A stretch of 64,000 bases of DNA from Nostoc sp. JL34 (GTDB lineage Bacteria; Cyanobacteriota; Cyanobacteriia; Cyanobacteriales; Nostocaceae), in the NCBI RefSeq assembly GCF_017114945.1, contig NZ_JABXKQ010000041.1, positions 1-64,000 of the forward strand, read 5' to 3'. The notes beneath the pieces are model-generated. The model was not told the DNA's origin and did no database searches. It worked only from the letters and a program-made list of their open reading frames with translations. This document shows, piece after piece, positions 19,441 through 28,800 of this stretch. Position numbers and translations under genes: made by a program. The first letter of the stretch is position 1. Every line of letters begins with the position of its first letter.

Positions 19441-20136
19441 TTATAAACTCGCTGTAATATTTTCTATCGTTACTGATGGTGGATTGATAAGAGTTAACAG
19501 TATATCGACAACTTCACTAAAAGAAGCTGCACTCTTTAAATTTGCTGATTCTACATAACCAAATCCATAGGAGGCGTGAATAAAATCAACTCCTGCTTTC
19601 ATAGCTGCTAATCTATCACTTTCTGTATCTCCAATATAAATTGCCTTTTTCAAGCTATTACGCTGACAGATTGCAATGATATTTTCAGCTTTGGGTTTTT
19701 GAGTTCTGCCAAAACACTCTGAGTCTACAAATATATCCCTAAAAGTCTTGTTTGTATTACTACTGCTTAAAGGCATAGAAAGAAATACCTGTAAGTACCA
19801 ATACTCACAATTGCTAACTAAAAACAAGGGAAACTGACTGGACAAAGTATCTAATTCTGAAACACCCTCATATAAAGTTCCACCTCTAGTTTTTATCTCT
19901 TGCTTTTCACAGTCTTCTATTAAAATAGAAAATTTATCAATATTTTCCTCTGCTATGTCTGGAAAAATGTTTTTTATACACTCTATAAAAGGAAGACCAC
20001 TTACCCCATTAATATCATCCTCAGTGATAGGAGTTCTCGGAATATTAGCAATCTTAATTGCTTGATTCCAAGCATCTGCACATATACTAGATATATTCCA
20101 AAGAGTTCCGTCTAGATCAAATATTACCCCAAGCAT
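19441..20136 (-). CDS. HAD-superfamily hydrolase (phosphoglycolate-phosphatase-like subfamily)
   Basis: 231 aa. HAD motif I is FDLDGTLWN, with the nucleophile and acid Asp pair. Motif II is the Ser in LFLVSNCE. A Lys lies in KPKAENI, and motif IV is GDTESDRLAAMKAG. An alpha-helical cap sits between motifs I and II, as in subfamily IA. The likely reaction is hydrolysis of a small phosphomonoester; the substrate is unknown. It lies downstream of a second, unrelated HAD gene on the same strand. Confidence 0.88.
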   Translation of the reverse strand: MLGVIFDLDGTLWNISSICADAWNQAIKIANIPRTPITEDDINGVSGLPFIECIKNIFPDIAEENIDKFSILIEDCEKQEIKTRGGTLYEGVSELDTLSSQFPLFLVSNCEYWYLQVFLSMPLSSSNTNKTFRDIFVDSECFGRTQKPKAENIIAICQRNSLKKAIYIGDTESDRLAAMKAGVDFIHASYGFGYVESANLKSAASFSEVVDILLTLINPPSVTIENITASL

Positions 20137-20221
20137 ATATAACTCCTAAAATAAACTAAGCAATTTCAATTCTTATGCTATTAGTAATCTGTCAATAAAT
20201 AATTGATAGATAAATTACTGT

Positions 20222-20246
20222 AGAGACGGCTATTTATCGCGTCTCT
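20222..20246. repeat. AGAGACG...CGTCTCT hairpin
   Basis: Inverted arms AGAGACG and CGTCTCT surround an 11-base loop, between the two minus-strand HAD genes. The same arm sequence recurs in the hairpin at 46201-46225, so this is a dispersed hairpin family. There is no T-run on the gene strand, so a terminator role is only possible. Confidence 0.6.
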
Positions 20247-20280
20247 CTAACCCTCAAAATGAATTTGACGGACTACTAGC

Positions 20281-21147
20281 CTATGTCAAAGTCAGATTTA
20301 AAAACATATTTTTTGACCAATTATGATAAATATATTTAACAACGCTATCTTCTCTGTTTGAGCCAATTTCTAATGTTGCATAACTTTTGAGTTCGGCATC
20401 TGCGTTAGCAACTGCAATGGCATGATTAGCAATTTTGAACATTTTGATGTCATTAATTTGATCACCAAAAACTACAATCTCACTTTCCTGTAATCCATAA
20501 TTTTCTACCAGAGTCTGAATAGCTTGGCCTTTTGTCGCTTTGCGGTCATGAATTGTTAACCAATACCATCCCGGAGAGTATTGGTTTTCCATCAAGTGTG
20601 TCTCTACGTTAGTTTCATGTCTTTCAATAATCGCCCCTTGAAGTTCGAGTAATTCCTGTGCGTGACCAATCACTGTTAGACAAACAACTTGATCGCTAAA
20701 AGAATGTGTCAAATCTTCAATTGATCGCAACCTTCGGTCTTTGCTGGTTAGGCGATCGTTAATATGCCAACGCATACCATCGTTGATTATATCTTTATAG
20801 TAAGCACAATCTTCTGTGCCATTAAAACTAGATATAAACGGAACACAACCAAACTCCAGGATAAGTTTGTAGATACTTTCAACTATAGAAGGACAAATAG
20901 AGTTGATGATTTCATGTCTACCAGAATCTAAATCAGAAATAAAAGCACCATTAAATTCGATAATTGGGAGACGAAGATTCAAATCTTTCAGAATGGCCTG
21001 CATAGAAACAACGCTACGCGCACTAGCTACAGTAAACTGGAGTCCTTGATGCAAGAGTTCATCAAGGATTTTTTTGCTGAACGAAGAAAGAATTGCATTA
21101 TCTCCAAGCAATGTACCGTCTAAATCGGAAACATAGAGAGTGTTCAT
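20281..21147 (-). CDS. Cof-type HAD-IIB phosphatase
   Basis: 288 aa. Motif I is VSDLDGTLLGDN, motif II sits around TVASARS, the Lys is in KATKGQAI and motif IV is VVFGDQINDIKMF. The last is the GDxxND form typical of the Cof/HAD-IIB group, which has a large C2 cap between motifs II and III. Such enzymes dephosphorylate sugar phosphates or cofactors; the substrate here is unknown. Codon use is AT-rich like its neighbours. Confidence 0.9.
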   Translation of the reverse strand: MNTLYVSDLDGTLLGDNAILSSFSKKILDELLHQGLQFTVASARSVVSMQAILKDLNLRLPIIEFNGAFISDLDSGRHEIINSICPSIVESIYKLILEFGCVPFISSFNGTEDCAYYKDIINDGMRWHINDRLTSKDRRLRSIEDLTHSFSDQVVCLTVIGHAQELLELQGAIIERHETNVETHLMENQYSPGWYWLTIHDRKATKGQAIQTLVENYGLQESEIVVFGDQINDIKMFKIANHAIAVANADAELKSYATLEIGSNREDSVVKYIYHNWSKNMFLNLTLT

Positions 21148-21375
21148 AAACTTTAGCTGACACTCATTGAGAGGATAATTATACTTTAAATTACGATAAA
21201 TCTATAGATTTACTGTAATATAAAATTATCGAGTTTGACTATTTGCAGACTTTAGTTTAAGTAATCTAAGGCTTTGTCTACCTTTTATTGTGTATAAAGG
21301 CAGTAAAATATGCATAAAAACTGATCTGAATTTTTAAAGTTAAAGTGATGAGCTAACTTTATCAAAGAATACTTT

Positions 21376-22890
21376 ATGATTCCCCGTGTTAGAGCGCCAG
21401 AATTACCACAAAATTACTTTTGGCTCAATACTGATAAACCCTTGTCTCTTAAAGAACTCAAGGGTAGAGTTGTAATTTTAGACTTTTGGACATACTGTTG
21501 CATCAATTGTCTGCATATTCTGCCAAACCTAAAATATTTAGAACAAAAATATAAAGATAGTCTGACTATTATCGGTGTCCACTCTGCCAAATTTAAAAAT
21601 GAAAAAGAAACAGAAAATATCCGCCAAGCTATTCTGCGCTACGACATTGAACATTCAGTTGTAGTTGACAAAGGTTTTCGGATTTGGGAAGAGTATGCTG
21701 TACGTGCTTGGCCCACGTTAATAATTATTGATCCAGAAGGTTACGTGATTGGCCAGATTTCTGGTGAAGGAAACCGTGACACTTTAGACGAGTTGATTCA
21801 AAAGCTAATTCAGCAACACCAAGAGAAAGACACAATTAATTTCCAAGAAATCAGCTTGACTTTAGAAAAACAGCGCCAACCATTACTTACACCTCTAGCT
21901 TTTCCTGGTAAAGTTCTAGCTACTCCAATGGGTTTATTTATTGCTGACTCTGGACATCATCGCTTGGTTGTGAGTAGCTTTGATGGGGAAATTTTGCATT
22001 TGATTGGTACTGGAAAATCTGGTTTAACCGACGGTAGTTTTAGCGAAGCACAATTTTTTGCACCAGAGGGAATGGCATTTGATGCCGAAAATCAAATTCT
22101 TTATGTTGCTGATACAGAAAATCATTCTCTGCGGCGAGTTGATTTAAAGCGTCAAAGAGTCGAAACTATTGCGGGAACTGGCGAACAAAGCCGCAATATC
22201 CATCCTCATGGAGGCGCTGGTTTAGAAACCGCACTGAATTCCCCTTGGGATTTAGTGAAAGTGGGAAATATCCTGTTTATTGCAATGGCTGGGCCGCATC
22301 AAATTTGGCAAATGGATTTAGAAACTGGCATCATCAAAACTTATGCTGGTACTGGTGCAGAAGCGTGTATTGATGGTTCACTTACTGAATCTGCCTTTGC
22401 CCAACCTAGTGGTATTACTCATAATGGGCAAGAATTATATATTGCTGACAGTGAAGTTAGTTCAATTCGTGGTGTTGGAATTGTCGAACCGTATCAAGTA
22501 AGAACTGTTTGCGGTAGTGGTGGTTTATTTGGTTTTGGTGATGTAGATGGACAAGGTGAAGATGTCCGTTTGCAGCACTGTTTAGGAGTAGAATACGCTC
22601 AGAATTTTTTGTGGGTGGCAGATACCTACAACCATAAAATTAAATTAGTTAGCCCTAGTGGGAATTGTCAAACAGTTTTGGGAGATAGTTCTGCGGGTTT
22701 ACAAGATGGTCAAGGTAAGAACACTCGTTTTTTTGAACCTTCAGGATTGAGTGCTACAGATTCATATCTATATATTGCTGATACCAATAATCATGTTATT
22801 CGTTGCGTAGATTTGAATACCTTTGAAGTGACAACACTAGAGTTTATTGGCTTATGTGCGCCAGATATTTGTATTCCAACTAATTTATAG
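21376..22890 (+). CDS. Thioredoxin-like domain fused to NHL-repeat beta-propeller (NHLRC2-type)
   Basis: 504 aa. Residues 1-150 form a thioredoxin/TlpA-like domain with a CxxC site (WTYCCINC, Cys 42 and 45) and the cis-Pro segment RAWPTLIIID. Residues about 170-490 contain at least five NHL-type blades (repeated ADSGHHRLVV, ADTENHSLRRVDL, ADTYNHKIKL, ADTNNHVIRCVDL). The architecture matches bacterial homologues of animal NHLRC2. No signal peptide is seen, so a cytosolic redox or scaffold role is likely, but the substrate is unknown. It sits between HAD genes; an HAD gene lies 84 bp downstream on the same strand. Confidence 0.93.
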   Translation: MIPRVRAPELPQNYFWLNTDKPLSLKELKGRVVILDFWTYCCINCLHILPNLKYLEQKYKDSLTIIGVHSAKFKNEKETENIRQAILRYDIEHSVVVDKGFRIWEEYAVRAWPTLIIIDPEGYVIGQISGEGNRDTLDELIQKLIQQHQEKDTINFQEISLTLEKQRQPLLTPLAFPGKVLATPMGLFIADSGHHRLVVSSFDGEILHLIGTGKSGLTDGSFSEAQFFAPEGMAFDAENQILYVADTENHSLRRVDLKRQRVETIAGTGEQSRNIHPHGGAGLETALNSPWDLVKVGNILFIAMAGPHQIWQMDLETGIIKTYAGTGAEACIDGSLTESAFAQPSGITHNGQELYIADSEVSSIRGVGIVEPYQVRTVCGSGGLFGFGDVDGQGEDVRLQHCLGVEYAQNFLWVADTYNHKIKLVSPSGNCQTVLGDSSAGLQDGQGKNTRFFEPSGLSATDSYLYIADTNNHVIRCVDLNTFEVTTLEFIGLCAPDICIPTNL

Positions 22891-22974
22891 AATCATAGTC
22901 TCACGCAAAGGCGCAAAAAAAATCCGCGTCTCTGCTTGAGATTTTCAAGAATAATTTTGTAGAGCGATCGCTAT

Positions 22975-24018
22975 ATGCAATTAGTAATTTTTGATATTGA
23001 TGGTACACTGACCAATACCAACAAAATTGATGAAAATTGTTTTGTACGTACTTTTGCATTGGAATTTGGCATTTTTGGTATAAATACAAATTGGGCTGAA
23101 TACGCATACACAACGGATTCTGGAATTACCCAACAAATTTTTCAAGAAAAATTACAACGTCTTCCTGCAAATGAAGAATTAATCAGACTTAAAGCAGGTT
23201 TCATTAGTCTACTTCAGGAAGCGTTTATTAATAACCAAGATTTATTCAGCGAAATTCCTGGTTCGGCAAATATATTAGCTAAATTACAGCTAGACCCTGA
23301 TTGGTGTGTTGCGATCGCAACTGGTGGTTGGCGTGAATCTGCTAAACTAAAACTTCAAAAAGCTAACTTACAAATAGAAGGCATTCCCTTGGCTTCAGCT
23401 AATGATGCACTTTCGCGAGAAGATATTGTGAGGACAGCTATTATCAAAGCGGAGAATGTTTATCAAGTTGAAAAATTTCAGAAAGTTGTTTTTGTTGGTG
23501 ATGGTGTTTGGGATGTAAAAGCAGCCTATAAGTTGAGTATTGCTTTTATGGGAATAGGTAATAATAAATTAATAAATATAGGCGCTACAAAAGTTATTCA
23601 AGACTTTACAAATTTAGACGACTTCATGACAATATTGCAAGATGCAGAAATTCCTAGATTTTCTATGAACACCATTCTCCACATTACCAAACGCCAACAA
23701 TGGGAACAAGCAAAAAATCTCGGTACATATCGCGCTGATTCGTTAGACAGTGAAGGTTTTATGCATTGTTCAAAATCAACGCAAATACTCAAGGTTGCCA
23801 AGAGATTTTTTGATAATCAAAAAGAATTGGTACTACTTTGTATTGATTCTGAAAAAGTCCAAGCTGAAATTAGCTATGAACCTGCTGAAATAGGCGAATT
23901 ATTTCCTCATATTTATGGTGAATTAAATATTGATGCTGTCTATCAGGTGATTGATTTTGAAGCTGGGGAAGATGGTTTATTTGAGTTGCCGCAAGAAGTT
24001 ATAGATTTAGAATTATGA
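22975..24018 (+). CDS. Fusion of HAD-family hydrolase and DUF952 domain
   Basis: 347 aa. Residues 1-230 are an HAD phosphatase (FDIDGTLTNTN, then IATGGWRESAKLKL, then VFVGDGVWDVKAA). Residues about 236-345 are a DUF952 domain (ILHITKRQQWEQAK, DSEGFMHCSKSTQI, PHIYGELNIDAVYQV). DUF952 is thought to have an ADP-ribosyltransferase-like fold, but most members are uncharacterised. The two halves usually occur separately. The join is clean, with no frameshift. It follows the NHL/thioredoxin gene and may be co-transcribed with it. Confidence 0.88.
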   Translation: MQLVIFDIDGTLTNTNKIDENCFVRTFALEFGIFGINTNWAEYAYTTDSGITQQIFQEKLQRLPANEELIRLKAGFISLLQEAFINNQDLFSEIPGSANILAKLQLDPDWCVAIATGGWRESAKLKLQKANLQIEGIPLASANDALSREDIVRTAIIKAENVYQVEKFQKVVFVGDGVWDVKAAYKLSIAFMGIGNNKLINIGATKVIQDFTNLDDFMTILQDAEIPRFSMNTILHITKRQQWEQAKNLGTYRADSLDSEGFMHCSKSTQILKVAKRFFDNQKELVLLCIDSEKVQAEISYEPAEIGELFPHIYGELNIDAVYQVIDFEAGEDGLFELPQEVIDLEL

Positions 24019-24169
24019 ACCGCAGAGGCGCGGAGGACACAGAGGAGAAGAGATGGAAAAAATTTAAGCGATCGCTTTTGGGGTGTTTGCTAAATCCAAT
24101 TTGGGAAAATTCCCTTTTCGCTCATCTCGAATTTGAGTAAAAATGAAATTATTTAACAACTAAAATCCT

Positions 24170-24820
24170 ATGGTTACTCTTCAACTCAGCCAAATTCGAG
24201 TTCCGCCAGGGCAAAGAATAATACTGGAAGATGTGAGTTGGCAAGTATTTGAAGCAATTCTCAACGAGTTAGGGGAACATCGCGGGAGTCGAGTAGCATA
24301 CAGCCGAGGAACGTTAGAAATTATGGTTCCATTACCAGAACATGAGCGATCTAAGGTAATCATCGGAGACTTGGTGAAAGTTTTGCTAGATGAACTCGAT
24401 CTAAATTGGGAGTCTTTAGGTTCAACTACCTTTAAGCGAAAAGATATAAGTGTAGGTATTGAACCTGATGATTGTTTTTATATTCAAAACTATAAGCTAA
24501 TGATTGGGAAAGACAGGATCAACCTAACTGTTGACCCTCCTCCTGATTTGGCAATTGAAATCGATGTCACCTCTAAAACCCAAATTGGTGCCTACGAAGC
24601 GTTAAGAGTACCTGAAATTTGGCGATATGAAAACAAAAACCTAGAAATTAGCTTGCTGCAAGGTGAGCAATATGTCAAGTCTCTGATCAGCCCCACATTC
24701 CCTACTTTTTCTATTACAGAACTTATTCCTCGGTTTGTGGAAATGGCGCGAACTATAGGAATGAGTTCAGCACTTAGAGTATTTCGACAATCGGTAAGAG
24801 AACAAATACAAGACAGCTAA
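24170..24820 (+). CDS. Uma2-family (DUF820) putative endonuclease
   Basis: 216 aa. This is the Uma2/DUF820 family with a PD-(D/E)XK-like fold, greatly expanded in cyanobacteria. Visible motifs are YSRGTLEIMVPLPEHE, GIEPDDCFYI (Asp) and PDLAIEIDVTSKT (Glu-x-Asp in place of Glu-x-Lys), followed by the EIWRYE motif. Function is unproven; nuclease activity is inferred from the fold only. A second member is at 38366-38932. It is a single gene with no operon partners. Confidence 0.9.
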   Translation: MVTLQLSQIRVPPGQRIILEDVSWQVFEAILNELGEHRGSRVAYSRGTLEIMVPLPEHERSKVIIGDLVKVLLDELDLNWESLGSTTFKRKDISVGIEPDDCFYIQNYKLMIGKDRINLTVDPPPDLAIEIDVTSKTQIGAYEALRVPEIWRYENKNLEISLLQGEQYVKSLISPTFPTFSITELIPRFVEMARTIGMSSALRVFRQSVREQIQDS

Positions 24821-24828
24821 GGCAATAG

Positions 24829-24905
24829 AATTCGCGGGTACACCAACTCTAGTTCGCTAAGGTAAAATCAAGGTTTTGCCTGGGTAGACGCGATTTCTAA
24901 CCGCC
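24829..24905. repeat. Degenerate copy of dispersed hairpin repeat (see 35200-35316)
   Basis: The right end (TTTTGCCTGGGTAGACGCG, then ATTTCTAACCGCC, 24874-24905) aligns with 35285-35316 base for base, with only a few mismatches. The left part (CGCGGGTACACCAAC, TTCGCTAAGG) is a decayed version of the other copy. Confidence 0.75.
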
Positions 24906-24961
24906 AAATTAAAGGCATTCCGCGCTTTACTTAAAGAACGGAGAATTAATCCAGAGCAATT

Positions 24962-25975
24962 GTGACCGAATTTAATTTACAAATCCAAGAAAACAGTGAT
25001 CGCTTATATTCTCATATAGAGGATGCTACACCTAGCTTGCTTCCCCTTAAGAGTACGATACACTGTGTCAACACTAAGGGCGATCGCCTTGACCGTTTCC
25101 TTTCCCAAGAATTACCAGATTTATCCCGTTCTCGCATCCAACAGTTAATCGAACAGGGTAACGTCCAACTTAACGACAAAGTTTGCACATCTAAGAAGAT
25201 CAATGTCAAGCTAGGCGATCGCATCACTCTCGAAATACCAGAAGTCCAACCTTTAGAACTGCTAGCAGAAGATATCCCCTTAGATATCCTCTACGAAGAC
25301 GACCAGTTACTTATTCTCAACAAACCCGCAGGTTTAGTTGTCCATCCTGCGCCCGGTCATCCAGATGGTACTTTGGTAAATGCCCTGTTGGCTCATTGTC
25401 CCAATTTACCAGGAATTGGCGGAGTCCAACGTCCGGGAATCGTCCATCGATTGGATAAGGATACAACGGGAGCGATCGCGATCGCTAAAACAGATATTGC
25501 CCATCGTCATCTACAAGCGCAACTGAAAGCAAAAACCGCACGGCGAGAATACTTGGGCATAGTTTACGGTGCGCCAAAAACTGAAAGTGGCACCATAGAC
25601 TTGCCCATTGGTCGCCATCCCCAAGACCGCAAGAAAATGGCGATTATACCCGTTGAAGAAGGCGGACGAGTAGCCGTCACTCATTGGCAAGTACTAGAAC
25701 GTCTTGGTAACTTCACCTTAATTCACTTTCAATTAGAAACTGGACGCACCCATCAAATTCGCGTCCACAGCACCAAAATGGGTCATCCAATAGTCGGCGA
25801 CCCAGTTTATAGTTCTGGCCATTCAGTAGGGGTAAATTTGCCCGGTCAAGCACTCCACGCTTGGCGACTAAAATTGCAGCATCCCCTATCTGGGGAGTTG
25901 ATTGAGGTGACAGCAACTCCTCCCGCCCACTTTACAAAACTTTTGGAGATGCTAAAAAGACGAACTACACTTTAA
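24962..25975 (+). CDS. RluA-family 23S rRNA pseudouridine synthase
   Basis: 337 aa. An S4 RNA-binding domain spans about 35-100 (RLDRFLSQELPDLSRSRIQQ). The catalytic pseudouridine synthase domain follows, with the catalytic Asp in HRLDKDTTGAI. Other family signatures are LNKPAGLVVHPAPGH and LETGRTHQIRVH. The architecture is like RluD, which modifies helix 69 of 23S rRNA, but the exact target is not certain. It starts with GTG 24962. It is convergent with the linker gene downstream. Confidence 0.94.
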   Translation: MTEFNLQIQENSDRLYSHIEDATPSLLPLKSTIHCVNTKGDRLDRFLSQELPDLSRSRIQQLIEQGNVQLNDKVCTSKKINVKLGDRITLEIPEVQPLELLAEDIPLDILYEDDQLLILNKPAGLVVHPAPGHPDGTLVNALLAHCPNLPGIGGVQRPGIVHRLDKDTTGAIAIAKTDIAHRHLQAQLKAKTARREYLGIVYGAPKTESGTIDLPIGRHPQDRKKMAIIPVEEGGRVAVTHWQVLERLGNFTLIHFQLETGRTHQIRVHSTKMGHPIVGDPVYSSGHSVGVNLPGQALHAWRLKLQHPLSGELIEVTATPPAHFTKLLEMLKRRTTL

Positions 25976-26069
25976 GCTCATCCTATGCCTGAAAGTAGCG
26001 CCATTTCACAGACATTAGGTATTGATAAAAAATATCTTTAATGCTCAATGCCCAATTCCCACTAACAAC

Positions 26070-26156
26070 TAGCGTGCATTAGACATGGGATACAGTTTGT
26101 TTCACTTAGTTTTATCTAAATGAAACTCCTACATAACCCAAGACTTATGCACGCTA
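26070..26156. mobile_element. 87-bp MITE-like element with TA ends
   Basis: Perfect 10-bp terminal inverted repeats (TAGCGTGCAT and ATGCACGCTA) extend imperfectly to about 22 bp. The centre is itself palindromic (GTTTCA...TGAAAC). The ends are TA, as in Tc1/mariner-IS630-type MITEs. It sits between the convergent pseudouridine synthase and linker genes and could also act as a two-way terminator. No transposase is present. Confidence 0.65.
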
Positions 26157-26202
26157 TAAAATGATCAAATGGATGTACTAGCCAGCCGCTGACCAAAAAT
26201 CG

Positions 26203-26970
26203 TTATTTAATTCCTGACAGTTGCCGATAAGGTACAGACTTTTCGATATCGATGTTAAATGACGAGATTCGTTGTGGCGCATTGCCAGTTGCATTAACAC
26301 TTTGTGCCATAGACAAGAATAGAGATGGATCTCCAGCCTTGGGCTTTTGCTCTTGTGGAAGGAATCTGCGTACTTCGACTTGCCAAATGATTTGAGGGAA
26401 ACCCAGTTTAGAACGGTGATAATCTTCGTATCGCGGAGATTTGATGTTGAATGGCAACTCACCCGCAGATTGAGATGGTAGTATCCGACGGCGCTGATAA
26501 GGCACTGTGGAGTATCCAAAATTGCTCAGGTACTCTTCAGTGTTTAGCACTTCATCAACCAAACCTACAATACCCTTGGTAGCAACTACAATTGACCAAG
26601 CGATTTTTTCCCGCTCGTTATATGGGTCACGTCCCAGAACACGCTGGATTACTTGCTCAACAAAGCGATAATTATTGTTGAGGTCGTAGAAGCTTTTCTT
26701 AAAGGTATTGGAAAGCAACAACCCACGAATAAAGTCCCGCACTGTAATTTGTCCATTACGGAGTTGGGACTCTAAATATGTTTCGCGATCGGCAGCAAAG
26801 GCATGAAAGAAAATTTGACGATATGCTGCTTCAATCAGATCACCTAAATCTGACGGAGAAAGTATATTGTCTGTAGTAAAAATCCTGGGTTGTTCATCAC
26901 CCGGCACTTCATACGCAGCTACACGCTGGTTTTGACTTGAAGGGTCGTATTCTAACAGAGGAATTGCCAC
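26203..26970 (-). CDS. cpcG: Phycobilisome rod-core linker polypeptide
   Basis: 255 aa. The N-terminus is the CpcG hallmark MAIPLLEY. A PBS-linker domain follows at about 30-170 ([69 protein letters not shown]). The C-terminal part anchors rods to the allophycocyanin core. There is no hydrophobic C-terminal helix, so this is the conventional CpcG type and not the membrane-bound CpcL type. It is the first gene on the left of the phycoerythrin island and is transcribed away from it. Confidence 0.94.
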   Translation of the reverse strand: MAIPLLEYDPSSQNQRVAAYEVPGDEQPRIFTTDNILSPSDLGDLIEAAYRQIFFHAFAADRETYLESQLRNGQITVRDFIRGLLLSNTFKKSFYDLNNNYRFVEQVIQRVLGRDPYNEREKIAWSIVVATKGIVGLVDEVLNTEEYLSNFGYSTVPYQRRRILPSQSAGELPFNIKSPRYEDYHRSKLGFPQIIWQVEVRRFLPQEQKPKAGDPSLFLSMAQSVNATGNAPQRISSFNIDIEKSVPYRQLSGIK

Positions 26971-27347
26971 TCTAAAGCCTCCATGTTCTTAATTAAAGTT
27001 AACAACTTTTAATCACATATTAAAGGAGTAGTTGGATCAGAACCTCAGATTCTGATAAAATTTCACGAAACTTAACTAAGGGTGATTTCAGTTTTCCTAG
27101 GAAAAACGACTAGCCTACTAGATTCAACCCATATCTAATCAATAAAGGGAGTGGAGCTTCCAGCTTAATGACTAAAAGTAAGTGAATAAAAATTTGGTTC
27201 ACATATTTTAGATTAGGAGATTCAGTTTCACCTTTTTGAACTGAAGCAATAATTTTTAACATTTAGCAAAAGAAATTAATAGGGGACTGGGCATTGGGAA
27301 TTGGGAATTGTTATTTTCCTTGTCCCCCTTGTCTCTTCCTGTTTCCT
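26971..27347. other. Intergenic region upstream of rod-core linker gene
   Basis: 377 bp with no gene. It should contain the linker gene promoter on the minus strand. A short heptamer-like repeat lies near 27288-27310 (TGGGCATTGGGAATTGGGAA). I saw no clear green-light G-box. Confidence 0.5.
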
Positions 27348-27896
27348 TCAGCGACCGATCCAAAATTCCAGGGGATCTATAGTTGACTTACAGTAAGGCC
27401 AGCTACGCAAAGTTGCTTCCATCCCTGCCTCCCAGTAGGGTGGTTCCAATCCCAGTCCTAAGCATAGATGAGATAGGATGCTAGCAAACTGCTCATTGTG
27501 ACCAAAGTCTCCTAGATGGGCATGGGCGTATTCATGGACGACTACACCAAACCAGTCTTTAGGTGCAACTCGACCGACATCGACCAGAATAGTAATTGGG
27601 TTTGTGAGAATGTTACACAGCCCGTCTATGCCGAAGGATTGAGCTATCGGCACTGCAAAAATTTGGATGTGGCGACGCTCTTGGGGATGAAAGCACTGAT
27701 GACAAACTTCTAGATAGGCGTTGATCTGAGCGTTTACGATGTTAATATTCTCGCCGATCCAAGTGCAGATAGAGATGCGATCGCGCAGGTTATCGAACAC
27801 ATCCACCATACCCGGTTCTAGGGCAAGTCCCTGTACCCGATGCAGATAATCTCGCCCACGAGCAAAAGCATCGCTCTGCTTGAAATAATTCACCAC
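27348..27896 (-). CDS. Unknown protein with HExxH zinc-peptidase-like motif
   Basis: 182 aa. The clear feature is [18 protein letters not shown]121, E122 and H125, then a third His (133) in a spacing similar to SprT/YgjP-type zinc metalloproteins. The N-terminal half is helical ([20 protein letters not shown]) and there is no signal peptide. Proteolytic activity is inferred only from this motif. The gene starts with GTG. Its start overlaps the stop of the upstream bilin lyase gene, so the two are almost surely translationally coupled. That ties it to phycobiliprotein maturation, assembly or turnover. Confidence 0.8.
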   Translation of the reverse strand: MVNYFKQSDAFARGRDYLHRVQGLALEPGMVDVFDNLRDRISICTWIGENINIVNAQINAYLEVCHQCFHPQERRHIQIFAVPIAQSFGIDGLCNILTNPITILVDVGRVAPKDWFGVVVHEYAHAHLGDFGHNEQFASILSHLCLGLGLEPPYWEAGMEATLRSWPYCKSTIDPLEFWIGR

Positions 27897-28510
27897 CCCA
27901 AAACTGAATAAAACTGTCTTTTTTCCAAAACATCCGGCCCTTGGCTTGCTGTTACTTCTTCTGTGGTAGAAACCTCAACAGAAGTTTCAATGCGGCTTTC
28001 AGTACAAAACGATGCCGTGCTAAAGCCGCCAAACCGTTTGACTGTACTGGTTCGCATTCGCATATTTGGGCTGGTGAACCAGAATCGCTCAATGGAACTC
28101 ATTGTTTCGTATTCGGTTGTCAACACTAGTCCATCTTCATCATCCATGTGAAAAAGACCGACTACAGGCACTATTTCGGCATAACCTCTTTCGCGGAGTA
28201 ATTTGCCTTGCCTTGGGTTATCGCCATCGGGCACGATCGCAAATATGGTTTTTCCCTGATGATTCTCCTCATCCTCTCGATCCCAAGCCATAGTGCCTAG
28301 CCAACGCACGCGCGAACCACCTACTGAAAGGCTGGGATCAATCTCATGATACTGGCACAGTTCAATGATTTCGGGATGATCGGCATCCAGAGTTTCTACC
28401 TGTATATTCGATTCTCCTGTCTCTGAGCGCTTGAACGCTAAATGATGAGTTGCACGTTGCGATCGCCACTTACCAGCACTTAGCTGAAAAAATTCCATTG
28501 CGTCTATCAA
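27890..28510 (-). CDS. CpcS/CpeS-family phycobiliprotein bilin lyase
   Basis: 206 aa of the CpcS/CpeS/CpeU lipocalin-like lyase family, which attaches phycobilins to cysteine (usually beta Cys-82 type sites). The N-terminal signature [20 protein letters not shown] is clear. So are the family segments [20 protein letters not shown] and [18 protein letters not shown]. It starts with TTG at 28510, supported by AGGAG 8 bases upstream; ATG 28498 is an alternative. Its place beside cpeBA suggests phycoerythrobilin transfer to phycoerythrin. Which subfamily (S or U) cannot be decided here. Confidence 0.9.
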   Translation of the reverse strand: MIDAMEFFQLSAGKWRSQRATHHLAFKRSETGESNIQVETLDADHPEIIELCQYHEIDPSLSVGGSRVRWLGTMAWDREDEENHQGKTIFAIVPDGDNPRQGKLLRERGYAEIVPVVGLFHMDDEDGLVLTTEYETMSSIERFWFTSPNMRMRTSTVKRFGGFSTASFCTESRIETSVEVSTTEEVTASQGPDVLEKRQFYSVLGW

Positions 28511-28800
28511 TCTTCTGACTCCTACTTATTACTCCTGCGGATGATGTTTACCTTGTTCTTTCTTTTTACAGTAGTTGGTATATAAACATTCTAAACATTA
28601 CAACGATTAGTGGTCAGCTTCAATAAACACCCTTCAAAGGGAGAGACAAACGTATTGTTATGTGATTGTAAACTTTTATAAGTGTGATTTACTATCGCTT
28701 GACAATGTAGACATTTTAATATTCGAGTGTTAAACTAGTAAAAAGCGATCGTCTTCCAGCAACAACAAATACCCTTCGATTCAGTCAATCACAGGAGTGA
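28511..28800. promoter_or_regulatory. Divergent promoter region of lyase gene and nblA
   Basis: This 290-bp AT-rich spacer has a TTGACA at 28699-28704. An imperfect NtcA-type site, GTA-N8-TAA (28668-28681; consensus GTA-N8-TAC), lies on the nblA side. An AGGAG ribosome-binding site (28793-28797) sits just before nblA. NtcA control of nblA is known in related strains. Here the half-site mismatch makes it tentative. Confidence 0.4.
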
